Assembly (NCBI GenBank): GCA_024709105.1
Contig: JANJXJ010000122.1
Coordinates: 33,468 to 97,467 of the forward strand
Length of the DNA stretch: 64,000 nucleotides
Direction: 5' to 3'
From: Lentimicrobium sp.
Lineage (GTDB): Bacteria > Bacteroidota > Bacteroidia > Bacteroidales > Lentimicrobiaceae
Part shown: one piece after another, positions 1 to 8,550 of the stretch
How the letters are laid out: each line of letters starts with the position of its first letter
How positions within the stretch are numbered: position 1 is the first letter of the stretch
Position numbers and translations under genes: made by a program
The notes under the pieces: generated by a model
Database searches by the model: none
Seen by the model: the letters and a program-made list of their open reading frames with translations, nothing else
What the model was told of the DNA's origin: nothing

Positions 1-1132
1 TGGCCCCGAGTAATGCAGTGTGTTCTCGCCCGTAGCGCTTGAAGATGTAATCCAGCACGTCGTCGCGCTCTTTCCATGAATAATCTATGTCGAAATCAGG
101 AGGGCTGCTGCGCTTAGGATTTAAAAAACGTTCAAAGTAGAGATTGAGCTCAATGGGATCAACATCGGTAATTCTCAGGCAATACGCCACAATACTATTG
201 GCTCCGCTTCCCCGGCCCACATGATAAAATCCCCGCGACATGGAGTATCTGATGATGTCCCAGGTAATGAGGAAATAGGCGCCAAATCCAAGATGATCAA
301 TAATATCCAACTCGTGTCTTACACGGGCTGCGGCTTCGCGGTTGTTTTGTCCGTAGCGGTACTCAAGCCCGTCAAAAGCCAGTTTTTCAAGCAAAAGTCT
401 GTCGTCGTATGTGCTGCCCGTGAATGTCTTTTTGTTTTTAATTGTTTGATAATCAAAGTCTATGCTGCATCTTCCGGCTATTCTCCGTGTGTTTGCAATC
501 AAAGCCGGGTGCTGAGAGAATATTTCAAGCAAGCGTTTGGTACTCATGAGCATACGTTCGCCGCCAGCCACCATTCCTGCCGATAGCCTGCTCAATAAAA
601 TATTGTTATCTATGGCTCTGAGGTAGCGGTGCAGTTCATATCCCTTTTCATCGGTAAAGGCAACCGGAGCATGAATGATGTATTTTTCGGGATATCTGCC
701 AAATTCCGACATCAGCAATTTTCCGGCTTCAGCCGGACCAACACCAATAAACTCGTTGTGCGCCATTTCATGCACTTTCCGGCTTCCGAAAGGATAAACC
801 ACAAATACATCATTAAACAAAGGAGCCGGCCAGGGCAGGGGAGTGCTTTCAAGATTACAGCGGCTGAGCAGATCGTTTAATTCTTTAAAACCCTTGTTGC
901 TCTGCGCTATTCCGGTGTATAGCAGTTGATTGCCCTGCCTGAATTCAACTCCGGCTATGGGGCGCAAGCCATGTTTACGACAAGCTTTTACAAAATCAAT
1001 GGTACCGGTGGTATTGTTTATGTCGGCAAGCAATACCGAGTCGGTGCCGGCATCGGCAGCTATGCCGGCAATCTGTTCAACCGGCAAAGTGCCGAACCTC
1101 AGACTGTAATACGAGTTAAAACTTAGGTGCAT
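1..1132 (-). CDS. DNA polymerase III alpha subunit, DnaE-type, N-terminal part (cut by window edge)
   Basis: Translating the minus strand from the ATG at 1132 gives 377 residues that run off the left edge. The start resembles a PHP domain (residues 2-65), but the usual HxHT motif reads FNSY and the later DH is DI, so its metal site looks degenerate. The polymerase palm begins with GRGSGANS (307-314) and PDFDIDYSW (346-353), which carries two catalytic aspartates. The gene lies 53 bp downstream of dinB on the same strand. A DnaE next to a Y-family polymerase and a LexA-like repressor suggests an error-prone, DnaE2-like role rather than the main replicase. That role is inference, because the C-terminal two thirds are not visible. 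Confidence 0.9.
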   Translation of the reverse strand, partial: MHLSFNSYYSLRFGTLPVEQIAGIAADAGTDSVLLADINNTTGTIDFVKACRKHGLRPIAGVEFRQGNQLLYTGIAQSNKGFKELNDLLSRCNLESTPLPWPAPLFNDVFVVYPFGSRKVHEMAHNEFIGVGPAEAGKLLMSEFGRYPEKYIIHAPVAFTDEKGYELHRYLRAIDNNILLSRLSAGMVAGGERMLMSTKRLLEIFSQHPALIANTRRIAGRCSIDFDYQTIKNKKTFTGSTYDDRLLLEKLAFDGLEYRYGQNNREAAARVRHELDIIDHLGFGAYFLITWDIIRYSMSRGFYHVGRGSGANSIVAYCLRITDVDPIELNLYFERFLNPKRSSPPDFDIDYSWKERDDVLDYIFKRYGREHTALLGA

Positions 1133-1185
1133 CGGGTTTATAATTGAGTTGTAAGCCGGCAATTTTTTTAAGTTGTCAAATTCAG

Positions 1186-2370
1186 CTATTCTTCGTCGGC
1201 CCAGTTCAGTGCCGGGCTGAGGGTAGCTGCCCGGGTTACAGCCCGTTGCCCAAACCTCACCCGAATGCGGTCCATAGCCTGGTAAAGACTTATGGTTTCG
1301 GGAGAATCATCAAACATGCTGATTTGCTGAACTCCGTTTACCAAATGACTGAACTTAACCCCAATAAGTCTGATGAGCATGCGCCTCTGATACAAGCGGT
1401 CGAACAAACTGCGTACCACCGGCAGAAGCATATGGTCAAAGGCAGTGTAGGGTATGCGGTGCTGAAGTGTGTGTGTGTCGAAGTTGGCATACCTTACTTT
1501 TACAGTTACACACGAAGTAAGTTTCTGTTTCCGGCGAAGTTCCCACGCCAGCTTCTCTACTTTCTTGAGCAGCAGATCGTTAATCATGGGAATATCTATG
1601 GTGTCCTGCTCAAAAGTGGTTTCCGAGCCGATTGACTTTCGCTCAGAATACGACTCAACAGGAGTTAAATCTATGCCATTGGCTTTTTTCCAGATGATCA
1701 TCCCGTTTTTGCCCAGCAAACGTTCTACCATTTCGGGAGGCATATGCCTCAGTGTTTCTATGGTAGCTATGCCCATAGAGCGAAGCAGGCGGAATGTTTT
1801 GTCGCCTATGCCAGGTATTTTGCTGATAGATAACGGATTTAGAAATGGGATTACTTTCTCGCGCGGAACTTCAAGCTCTCCGTTGGGTTTTGCCAGGCCG
1901 GTGGCGATTTTTGAAACAGTTTTATTCACCGACAGCCCCAGCGAGATCGGAAGTCCGGTTTCCCTGATGATGCGCTGCCTGAGCTCGTGCGACCATTTTA
2001 CCGATCCAAAAAAACGGTCCATTCCTGTAATGTCAAGATAATGCTCATCTATAGATGCCTTTTCATAAACAGGAGCCTGTTCGGCAATAATACCGGTAAC
2101 CATATTCGAATAACGCGAATATTGCTCCATGTCGCCTCTTATAACTATGGCATCGGGGCAAAGCGCTCTTGCCATTTTCATGGGCATGGCCGAATGTACT
2201 CCGAAAGTACGGGCTTCGTAGCTGCATCCGGCAACCACCCCGCGCCCCGAAAGCCCTCCTATAATCACAGGAAGGCCGTTCAGGCTGCTGTTCGACAAAC
2301 GTTCCACCGAAACGAAAAATGTGTCGAGGTCCATATGAACTATCGTCCGGTTCTCGCCTGCAATAAGCAT
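1186..2370 (-). CDS. dinB: DNA polymerase IV (Y-family translesion polymerase)
   Basis: This 394-residue protein has the full Y-family plan. The first acidic motif is MDLDTFF (D14) and the second is SIDEHYLD (D108, E109), so the polymerase site is intact, unlike the ImuB pseudo-polymerases. The thumb holds the helix-hairpin-helix PGIGDKT near 186. The little finger occupies about 240-345. A beta-clamp-binding motif, QISMF, sits at 349-353 and is followed by a tail of about 40 residues. The ATG at 2370 lies in the operator region shared with the divergent LexA-like gene; a second Met at residue 13 is too close to the active site to be the start. It probably forms an operon with the downstream DnaE-type gene, bypassing lesions under damage control. 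Confidence 0.95.
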   Translation of the reverse strand: MLIAGENRTIVHMDLDTFFVSVERLSNSSLNGLPVIIGGLSGRGVVAGCSYEARTFGVHSAMPMKMARALCPDAIVIRGDMEQYSRYSNMVTGIIAEQAPVYEKASIDEHYLDITGMDRFFGSVKWSHELRQRIIRETGLPISLGLSVNKTVSKIATGLAKPNGELEVPREKVIPFLNPLSISKIPGIGDKTFRLLRSMGIATIETLRHMPPEMVERLLGKNGMIIWKKANGIDLTPVESYSERKSIGSETTFEQDTIDIPMINDLLLKKVEKLAWELRRKQKLTSCVTVKVRYANFDTHTLQHRIPYTAFDHMLLPVVRSLFDRLYQRRMLIRLIGVKFSHLVNGVQQISMFDDSPETISLYQAMDRIRVRFGQRAVTRAATLSPALNWADEE

Positions 2371-2412
2371 AATTTTTTTTTTAAACTATTTGTTTTTCCG
2401 ATTGTTTTTTGT

Positions 2413-2451
2413 TGTAATTTTGATCAAATTCTAATCAAAATTTCGATTACA
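2413..2451. promoter_or_regulatory. Palindromic operator cluster between dinB and the LexA-like gene
   Basis: Between the divergent starts lie TTTGATCAAA (2419-2428, perfect), AATCAAAATTTCGATT (2433-2448, seven of eight pairs match) and an outer TGTAAT/ATTACA pair (2413-2418 and 2446-2451). On the minus strand TAGAATTTG overlaps them and resembles a -7 box with one extra base. Autorepression by the LexA-like protein is the natural reading but is inferred. Confidence 0.6.
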
Positions 2452-2485
2452 ATATAATCATTTTTTTTAAAACACCAACATCGCC

Positions 2486-3322
2486 ATGAATATTTTTGCT
2501 TCAAACATCAAATTGCTTCGCAAACGCAGAGGGCGTACGCAAGACGAAGTAGCTTTTGTGCTCGGCATGAAACGGCCAACCCTTAGTGGCTACGAAAATG
2601 AGGTTGCTCAGCCTGGAATTGATGCCTTGCTCGCTTTCTCCAGGTATTTTGGTATTTCCATTGATACTTTGCTTAAGGTTGATTTGTCGAAACTTTCGCA
2701 AAGCGAACTTTCGCAGCTCGAAAAAGGCTACGATGTATTTATTACCGGAAGTAAGATCAGGGTACTTGCTACAACGGTTGATTCGCAAAACAACGAAAAT
2801 ATAGAAGTGGTAAACCAAAAGGCCTCGGCTGGTTACAGGCTCGGATTTTCTGATCCCGATTATATTAAAATACTTCCAACCTTCCATATGCCTTTTCTTT
2901 CGAAAGAAAAAAAGTACCGCACCTTTCAGATAACAGGAGATTCCATGCTGCCTATACCTGACGGGTCGTGGGTAACCGGAGAATTTATTCAGAACTGGAA
3001 CCTGATACGCGATGGGCAACCCTGCATTGTACTCACTCTCGACGATGGCATTATGTTTAAAATTGTGGAAAACCGGATTAAATCAGACGGAAAACTCCTG
3101 CTGAGTTCACTTAATCCGCTTTACGATTCTTATAGTATAGATATAAAAGATGTCAGAGAGGTATGGAAGTTTGTTCACTACATCAGCAGCGCCATGCCCG
3201 AGCCCAATCTGCCGCGCGAAGAGCTTTCTGCTACCGTGGTTGCACTTAAAAAAGATCTGGAAAAGCTTAAGAAACAGGTAAATGAGGCTGTGGTTCTTAA
3301 ACTGCCGTTTGATGAAGCATAA
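2486..3322 (+). CDS. LexA-like repressor: XRE helix-turn-helix plus S24 self-cleaving peptidase
   Basis: This 278-residue protein has an N-terminal XRE-type helix-turn-helix (about 5-62) and a C-terminal S24/LexA peptidase fold. Visible catalytic features are Ser153 in GDSMLP and Lys192 in MFKIV. A candidate Ala-Gly cleavage site is A115-G116 in KASAGYR. The C-terminus (about 245-270) is a charged, probably coiled, helix that is not part of classic LexA. It is divergent from dinB and the DnaE-type gene with 115 bp of palindrome-rich DNA between them, so it most likely represses that pair and itself and is cleaved after DNA damage. Canonical LexA has a winged helix, so this is a functional analogue; a phage-type repressor is less likely because no phage genes are nearby. 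Confidence 0.85.
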   Translation: MNIFASNIKLLRKRRGRTQDEVAFVLGMKRPTLSGYENEVAQPGIDALLAFSRYFGISIDTLLKVDLSKLSQSELSQLEKGYDVFITGSKIRVLATTVDSQNNENIEVVNQKASAGYRLGFSDPDYIKILPTFHMPFLSKEKKYRTFQITGDSMLPIPDGSWVTGEFIQNWNLIRDGQPCIVLTLDDGIMFKIVENRIKSDGKLLLSSLNPLYDSYSIDIKDVREVWKFVHYISSAMPEPNLPREELSATVVALKKDLEKLKKQVNEAVVLKLPFDEA

Positions 3323-3386
3323 TTTTTGAAGTTCACTAAAACAATATTGAGCATTGTTTTCAGTTTTTAAAGTCATGCCAATTTGG

Positions 3387-3394
3387 TACATTTG
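3387..3394 (+). promoter_or_regulatory. -7 promoter element for the PAS protein
   Basis: TACATTTG matches the Bacteroidota TAnnTTTG element 75 bp upstream of the PAS gene. I do not see a convincing -33 TTTG at the usual distance. Confidence 0.45.
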
Positions 3395-3469
3395 CAAACT
3401 TTTGTTTTTGTTGTACCCTCTGGTGGTAAGCTTCTGCAAATAAGTTATTAACTGATACTCCATAAATTA

Positions 3470-5050
3470 ATGACAGACTCTGATAATACAAGTTTGCAGG
3501 ATTCTGTTCGCCAGAACCTGCCTGCAGAAGTGATTGAAAAGCTCGGGCTCTACGAACTCATGGTGCATGAGTCGTCGGATGTTATTTGGATTATGGATCT
3601 CAACCTGAGGACTACATACATGAGTCCTTCGGTTGAAAAACACCTGGGATATACGGTTGAAGAATACATGAGCCTGTCGCTTCCGGAAAGACTCCCGTCA
3701 GAATCAGTAGAACTTAGTCAGAGAATTTTTCAAACAGAGATATTACCTGTTTTAAATGGAAATAAAGAGCCTGATAGCCAGCCAATTATATATGAGATGC
3801 TTCACAGGCACAAAAGCGGGCAGACTGCCTGGGGAGAGATAAGTTTTAGTTTTATTCGCGATAAATCCGGTAAGATCGTTTCAATTATGGGCATTACCCG
3901 CAATATTGATGCCCGTAAACGTGCACAGGAAGAACTGGCTAAAAGCAGAGAAAGGTTCAGAATGTTGGTTGAAAATACCAACGATTGGGTGTGGGAGATT
4001 GATAGTAATTATAACTTCATATATACCAATCCTTTGGTGGAAAGTATAACCGGGTTTTCTGCAGACAAAATTATCGGAAAGTCGTTTTTTGACTTTTGTG
4101 AGCCAGCCAACCGTAATTCTGAATTTCTGCGTTTCGAAAACTTTCGAAAATCTGCAATCCCTTTTTCCGGATTCCGGATTTCTATGCTGGATGCAAACAA
4201 AAGAGCCATTCATCTTGAAGTAAACGCATCTCCAATTACCGATACTCTGGGCAACTTTTTTGGCTTCAGAGGAATTAGCCGTGATGTCTCCCAGAGCCAG
4301 TTGATTTTAAAAAAACTTAATCGACTCGAATCAAGGCACATAGCTTTGCTTACACAGTCAGACTTTGCCATTATTGAGCTGGATCAGGAATTTGAGGTAC
4401 TCGAGTGGAGCAAAGGTGCTACACGAATATTTGGCTACAGTAAGGGCGAAGCCATGGTGGGTAAGATTTTTACAAAGCTATGGAATGCAGATTCTTTCAA
4501 AGTCTTTCTTGAAAAGGTCACAATTGCTGAAAATGGCCCTCCATCTCCATTCCTTCATGAAGAAAAAAAGAATCAAAATAAAAACGGACTTCAGCTGCAC
4601 TGCAAGTGGTATGTAAACCCCATATTTGAGGATGAAAAGTTAAGAGCTGTACAATTATATGTTAAAGACCTGACCGGTAATTCAGAAACCGAAATGTTGC
4701 TGAACCAATATGAATGGTTCATGGCTTCATATTGCCGTGCTGCTGTTTTTGTTGATACCAGATTGAAAATCAACGGATTTTCAACTTCAGCCCCAGCTTT
4801 CCTCTCCAAGCCTGAGGATGAACTGAATAAAGTGTTTATTCGGAATCTTTTTGAAAAAACATCGGCAAAAACAATTATTGATCAGGGAATAAATTATGCA
4901 ACCAGAAATGGAAAATGGTCTGCTCTTGTTATGTTACATGCGGGTGCGGCAAAAAAGCAGGTTTCGCTCGAAATAGTTAAATTGCTGAATTCCGGGAGCA
5001 AAGCAAAGGGATTTGCTTTTATTTTCGACAAAAAGTGCGACACACCATAA
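3470..5050 (+). CDS. PAS-only sensory protein (four PAS-like domains, no output domain)
   Basis: This 526-residue soluble protein has no signal peptide or membrane segment. PAS-like segments are seen at about 22-150, 158-280, 288-405 and 410-520. The first two are typical S-boxes, with DVIWIMD...TYMSPS and DWVWEID...IYTNP followed by PAC ends such as IMGITRNIDARKRAQEE. After the last PAS the protein stops. There is no histidine kinase, GGDEF, receiver or DNA-binding domain. Such proteins may act as ligand or redox sensors that partner with a kinase in trans. It lies alone between the LexA-like gene and thrS, both on the same strand, so co-transcription with either cannot be excluded. Ligand and partner are unknown. 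Confidence 0.8.
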   Translation: MTDSDNTSLQDSVRQNLPAEVIEKLGLYELMVHESSDVIWIMDLNLRTTYMSPSVEKHLGYTVEEYMSLSLPERLPSESVELSQRIFQTEILPVLNGNKEPDSQPIIYEMLHRHKSGQTAWGEISFSFIRDKSGKIVSIMGITRNIDARKRAQEELAKSRERFRMLVENTNDWVWEIDSNYNFIYTNPLVESITGFSADKIIGKSFFDFCEPANRNSEFLRFENFRKSAIPFSGFRISMLDANKRAIHLEVNASPITDTLGNFFGFRGISRDVSQSQLILKKLNRLESRHIALLTQSDFAIIELDQEFEVLEWSKGATRIFGYSKGEAMVGKIFTKLWNADSFKVFLEKVTIAENGPPSPFLHEEKKNQNKNGLQLHCKWYVNPIFEDEKLRAVQLYVKDLTGNSETEMLLNQYEWFMASYCRAAVFVDTRLKINGFSTSAPAFLSKPEDELNKVFIRNLFEKTSAKTIIDQGINYATRNGKWSALVMLHAGAAKKQVSLEIVKLLNSGSKAKGFAFIFDKKCDTP

Positions 5051-5056
5051 TATTCT

Positions 5057-5080
5057 GTTTATAGCCTGATGGTTATAAAC
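5057..5080. other. Hairpin downstream of the PAS gene
   Basis: GTTTATAGCC and GGTTATAAAC form a 10-bp stem with one G-T pair around a TGAT loop, a few bases after the PAS stop codon. No T-run follows on the plus strand, so it is a weak terminator candidate or an mRNA-stabilising stem. Confidence 0.35.
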
Positions 5081-5197
5081 AAACGGCCATTTAAGCACTT
5101 ATCCATAAAACTACCATGCAATAGAATTTTTGTCCACTTTCAGCCCGGTTTGGACATTTTTCAACATTAAATCTTACATAAATCAATATAAGGTTTC

Positions 5198-5223
5198 TTG
5201 CATCTGAATATTTTGTACCTTTG
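5198..5223 (+). promoter_or_regulatory. Promoter of the thrS-infC-rpmI-rplT operon
   Basis: TACCTTTG at 5216-5223 is a perfect TAnnTTTG -7 element, with a TTG at 5198-5200 as a close-spaced -33 candidate. The predicted transcript starts about 25-30 bases before the thrS ATG. No T-box-like leader is visible. Confidence 0.6.
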
Positions 5224-5252
5224 CACACAATTTTCAATTTCTGCCCTGTTTT

Positions 5253-7187
5253 ATGATAAACATAACGTTACCCGACAACTCGGTAAGACAATATCCTGAA
5301 GGGATTACTTCACTCGAGATTGCCAGAAGCATAAGCGAAGGCCTTGCCCGTAATATTTTAAGTGCCGAAGTAAATGGAGAAGTTTGGGATGCAACCCGTC
5401 CTATTACTTCCGATGCACGATTAAAGCTTCTTACCTGGGACAATACCGAAGGCAAAGCTACCATGTGGCATTCTTCTGCTCACCTTATGGCTGAAGCAAT
5501 TGAGCAATTGTATCCGGGAGTAAAATTTGGTATAGGTCCCGATATTGAGAATGGTTTTTATTACGACATGGATTTTGGCGATCATGTTATTTCAGCCGAA
5601 GACCTCGAAAAGATTGAAAACCGTATGCTCGAACTTGCCCGCGAGAAACAGTCCTTTACCCGCAAGGAGGTATCAAAATCAAAGGCAATTGAATATTTTA
5701 CCGAAAAAAACGACGAGTATAAACTTGAGCTGATCCGTGACCTGGAGGATGGACAGATCACTTTTTATGAAAGCGGAACTTTTACCGATCTTTGCCGCGG
5801 GCCGCATATCCCCGATACCGGATTTATCAAAGCAGTTAAATTGCTGAACATTGCCGGAGCTTACTGGCGTGGCGATGAAAAACGCAAACAACTTACCCGC
5901 ATTTACGGTATTACTTTCCCAAAACAGAAAGATCTGGCCGACTATCTTGTGTTGCTGGAAGAAGCCAAAAAGCGCGATCATCGCAAATTGGGGAAAGAAC
6001 TTGAATTGTTTACTTTTTCGCAAAAAGTTGGTCAGGGGCTTCCTTTGTGGCTTCCTAAAGGTGCGCTGCTTCGCGACCGCCTGGAGCGTTTCCTCAGAAA
6101 TGTACAGCAAAAAGCTGGTTACCAGCCGGTTATTACTCCTCATATCGGGAATGTTGATTTGTACAAAACTTCAGGACATTTCCAGAAGTATGGCAAAGAC
6201 AGTTTCCAGCCCATTTCAACACCGGTTGAGGGTGAGCAGTTTATGCTGAAACCCATGAATTGCCCTCACCATTGTGAGATTTATTCCTCAAAACCGCGCT
6301 CTTACAAAGATCTGCCAATTCGTTTTGCTGAATTCGGAACAGTATACAGATATGAGCAGAGCGGAGAGCTTCACGGTTTGACCAGGGTTAGGGGATTCAC
6401 TCAGGACGATGCACATATTTTCTGTACTCCTGATCAGTTGAAGTCTGAATTTATTGCTGTGATCGACATTGTTTTGCATATCTTCAAGACTTTGAATTTT
6501 AAGGAATACACTGCTCAGATATCCCTTCGTGATCCTGATAATACCGAAAAGTATATAGGCTCGGAAGAAAACTGGAACAAAGCAGAAAATGCAATCATGG
6601 AGTCAGTTAAATCTGCTGGTATTGAGGCAGTTGTGGAATACGGCGAAGCTGCTTTTTATGGCCCGAAGCTCGACTTTATGGTTAAGGATGCTCTGGGAAG
6701 AAAGTGGCAGCTGGGTACCATTCAGGTTGATTATAATCTGCCGGAAAGATTTGAACTTGAATACATAGGCAGCGACAATCAGAAACACAGGCCTATAATG
6801 ATTCACAGGGCTCCGTTTGGTTCAATGGAAAGATTTGTTGCGGTATTGATTGAACATTCTGCCGGTAATTTTCCTTTATGGTTAACTCCCGAGCAGTTTA
6901 TTATACTGCCAATCAGTGAAAAATATCTTGATTATTCAAAAAAACTTTTAAATATCCTGAATAATTACGAAATTCGCGGCCTGATTGACGAACGGAGTGA
7001 GAAAGCCGGACGAAAAATCAGAGATGCTGAAGTGAAGAAGATTCCTTTTATGCTTGTTGTTGGCGAGAAGGAAGAAGCCGAAAATACTGTGTCTGTAAGA
7101 AGACACGGTCAGGGCGACCTCGGAACTTTCAGCATTGAAGCTTTTGCTGAAATGGTAAACAACGAGGTGAAAACCTTCATGCAATAA
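5253..7187 (+). CDS. thrS: Threonyl-tRNA synthetase
   Basis: At 644 residues this has the full length of bacterial ThrRS. The order is TGS domain (1-61), editing domain with HSSAH (about 73-77) and CRGPH, then the class II catalytic core. In the core are [10 protein letters not shown], with zinc-binding Cys and His, motif 2 around [15 protein letters not shown], and motif 3 in [11 protein letters not shown]. The C-terminal anticodon-binding domain covers about 540-644. It charges tRNA-Thr and hydrolyses mischarged Ser-tRNA-Thr. It heads the conserved thrS-infC-rpmI-rplT operon, 35 bp before the infC start proposed here. A canonical Bacteroidota promoter precedes it. Confidence 0.98.
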   Translation: MINITLPDNSVRQYPEGITSLEIARSISEGLARNILSAEVNGEVWDATRPITSDARLKLLTWDNTEGKATMWHSSAHLMAEAIEQLYPGVKFGIGPDIENGFYYDMDFGDHVISAEDLEKIENRMLELAREKQSFTRKEVSKSKAIEYFTEKNDEYKLELIRDLEDGQITFYESGTFTDLCRGPHIPDTGFIKAVKLLNIAGAYWRGDEKRKQLTRIYGITFPKQKDLADYLVLLEEAKKRDHRKLGKELELFTFSQKVGQGLPLWLPKGALLRDRLERFLRNVQQKAGYQPVITPHIGNVDLYKTSGHFQKYGKDSFQPISTPVEGEQFMLKPMNCPHHCEIYSSKPRSYKDLPIRFAEFGTVYRYEQSGELHGLTRVRGFTQDDAHIFCTPDQLKSEFIAVIDIVLHIFKTLNFKEYTAQISLRDPDNTEKYIGSEENWNKAENAIMESVKSAGIEAVVEYGEAAFYGPKLDFMVKDALGRKWQLGTIQVDYNLPERFELEYIGSDNQKHRPIMIHRAPFGSMERFVAVLIEHSAGNFPLWLTPEQFIILPISEKYLDYSKKLLNILNNYEIRGLIDERSEKAGRKIRDAEVKKIPFMLVVGEKEEAENTVSVRRHGQGDLGTFSIEAFAEMVNNEVKTFMQ

Positions 7188-7210
7188 ACCTTAATTATTC
7201 ACAAACTGTC

Positions 7211-7225
7211 GGAGGACTTTTTATA
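7211..7225 (+). promoter_or_regulatory. Strong Shine-Dalgarno with AUA initiation codon for infC
   Basis: GGAGGA at 7211-7216 lies six bases before an in-frame ATA at 7223. No ATG, GTG or TTG exists in this frame between the thrS stop and 7322. Strong Shine-Dalgarno sequences are uncommon in Bacteroidota, so this one probably compensates for a weak start codon. Confidence 0.7.
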
Positions 7226-7777
7226 GCAACACCATTTAGAAATCAGAGGGATGCCCGCTTCACACGTAAGAAAGAGGATCCGCACCTGATTAACGAGAGA
7301 ATCAAGGCCCCGGTTGTTCGGGTGGTCGGAGAAAATGTTGAACAGGGAATTTACAACCTGAAGGATGCGCTGGCAATAGCGCAGCGGCTTGAGTTGGATC
7401 TTGTTGAGATTTCACCTACAGCCAATCCCCCGGTTTGTAAAGTAACTGATTACAAGAAGTTTCTCTACGAACAAAAAAAGAAGCAAAAAGAAATCAAAGC
7501 CAAATCGGCCAAGATTGTGGTTAAGGAAATCCGCCTGGGACCCAATACCGATGAGCATGATTTTAACTTCAAGCTGAAACATGCTATGAAGTTTCTTGAA
7601 GAAGGTTCTAAAGTTAAAGTAGAGGTTTTCTTCAGGGGACGCAGCATCGTTTACAAAGATCAGGGTGAGATTAAGTTGCTGCAGTTTGCATCGTTGCTCG
7701 AAGAACACGGAAAAGTTGAAAAACTGCCTTTGCTCGAGGGTAAACGCATGATTATGATTATTGCACCCAAAAAGTAG
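7223..7777 (+). CDS. infC: Translation initiation factor IF-3, probable AUA start
   Basis: The reading frame begins [17 protein letters not shown] and continues through [19 protein letters not shown], the expected IF-3 N-domain opening, for 184 residues in total. A GTG at 7322 would cut off the first strand of the N domain, so the ATA at 7223, behind GGAGGA, is the better start. The N domain (to about residue 100) ends in the lysine-rich linker [16 protein letters not shown], followed by the C domain that binds 30S. IF-3 rejects non-canonical start codons. In Escherichia coli its own AUU start gives autoregulation, and an AUA start would give the same feedback here. It is the second gene of the thrS operon. 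Confidence 0.9.
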   Translation: MATPFRNQRDARFTRKKEDPHLINERIKAPVVRVVGENVEQGIYNLKDALAIAQRLELDLVEISPTANPPVCKVTDYKKFLYEQKKKQKEIKAKSAKIVVKEIRLGPNTDEHDFNFKLKHAMKFLEEGSKVKVEVFFRGRSIVYKDQGEIKLLQFASLLEEHGKVEKLPLLEGKRMIMIIAPKK

Positions 7778-7826
7778 AAAGTTTTTGTTTTAAAGCTGAA
7801 TATAAACCCAATTAACAATTTGTCTA

Positions 7827-8018
7827 ATGCCAAAAATGAAGTCGAAATCCAGTGCCAAAAAAAGGTTCGATGTAACCGGCACCGGTAAACTGAAAAGGAA
7901 GCATGCTTACAAGAGCCACATCCTTACCAAAAAATCGACCAAGCGCAAACGTAATTTGACTTACAGCGCCATAGTTGATTCGGCCGATGTGAAGAATGTA
8001 AAAATGATGCTTCAGTAA
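7827..8018 (+). CDS. rpmI: 50S ribosomal protein bL35
   Basis: This 63-residue, lysine- and arginine-rich protein starts [14 protein letters not shown] and contains [16 protein letters not shown], the bL35 signature. It packs in the large subunit near the exit-tunnel side of 23S rRNA. It lies 49 bp after infC and 87 bp before rplT, in the usual infC-rpmI-rplT order. No separate promoter is seen, so it is probably read from the thrS promoter. Confidence 0.97.
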   Translation: MPKMKSKSSAKKRFDVTGTGKLKRKHAYKSHILTKKSTKRKRNLTYSAIVDSADVKNVKMMLQ

Positions 8019-8061
8019 ACTTGTGTTAATTAATTTTTAACCCTTGCTTTCTGCTCCTAAG

Positions 8062-8094
8062 TTTCGCTCTTAAAAAGTGAACGCGAAAGCGAAA
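8062..8094 (+). promoter_or_regulatory. Stem in the rpmI-rplT spacer (possible bL20 leader structure)
   Basis: TTTCGCT (8062-8068) pairs with AGCGAAA (8088-8094), and a GCGAAA at 8083-8088 offers an alternative partner. The stem lies just ahead of the rplT ATG at 8106. bL20 represses its own operon by leader binding in other bacteria; that this stem is such a site is speculation. Confidence 0.3.
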
Positions 8095-8105
8095 ACCAAA
8101 ACAAA

Positions 8106-8453
8106 ATGCCAAGATCAGTAAACGCAGTAGCCTCAAGGGCTCGCAGAAAAAAAATCCTGAATGCCGTTAAAGGACAATTCGGCCGCAGGAAAAATGTTTG
8201 GACGGTTGCCAAAAATGCATACGAAAAAGGCATGGTGTATGCATACCGTGACAGACGCCAGAAAAAGCGCAATTTCCGTAGTTTGTGGATTACCCGCATC
8301 AATGCCGGTGTAAGGGAATACAATATGTCGTATTCCGTATTTATGGGTAAACTCAAGCAAAAGAATATCAATCTTGACCGTAAAGTTCTTGCCGATCTGG
8401 CAATGAATCATCCTACGACTTTTAAAGCCATAGTTGACGCAGTCAGGAATTAA
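8106..8453 (+). CDS. rplT: 50S ribosomal protein bL20
   Basis: This 115-residue basic protein starts [18 protein letters not shown] and carries the bL20 core [16 protein letters not shown] and [15 protein letters not shown]. The N-terminal extension threads into 23S rRNA during early 50S assembly; the globular C-terminal domain is also the autoregulatory RNA-binding part in species studied. It is the last gene of the operon, followed within 25 bp by a hairpin terminator shared with the convergent MFS gene. Confidence 0.98.
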   Translation: MPRSVNAVASRARRKKILNAVKGQFGRRKNVWTVAKNAYEKGMVYAYRDRRQKKRNFRSLWITRINAGVREYNMSYSVFMGKLKQKNINLDRKVLADLAMNHPTTFKAIVDAVRN

Positions 8454-8474
8454 TAGCTAAAAAGCAAAAACAGA

Positions 8475-8509
8475 AAAGAGGCTGTTTCCTTTACGGGAAC
8501 AGCCTCTTT
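8475..8509. terminator. Bidirectional terminator between rplT and the MFS transporter
   Basis: AAAGAGGCTGTT (8475-8486) pairs perfectly with AACAGCCTCTTT (8498-8509) between two convergent genes. The T-rich tail is better on the minus strand, but the element can serve both genes. Confidence 0.85.
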
Positions 8510-8550
8510 AAGTTAAACTGGTTTAGCTTTAATGCACCGTTAGATTATTT

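Noticed and set aside
221..2457. Several plus-strand open frames of 60-190 codons at the left end
   Set aside because: They lie antisense to the DnaE and dinB genes, whose minus-strand products carry full family motifs. The plus frames have no recognisable domain and are shadows.
7322..7777. infC as a 151-residue protein starting at GTG 7322
   Set aside because: It removes the conserved [13 protein letters not shown] opening of the N domain. The upstream ATA with a strong Shine-Dalgarno fits better.
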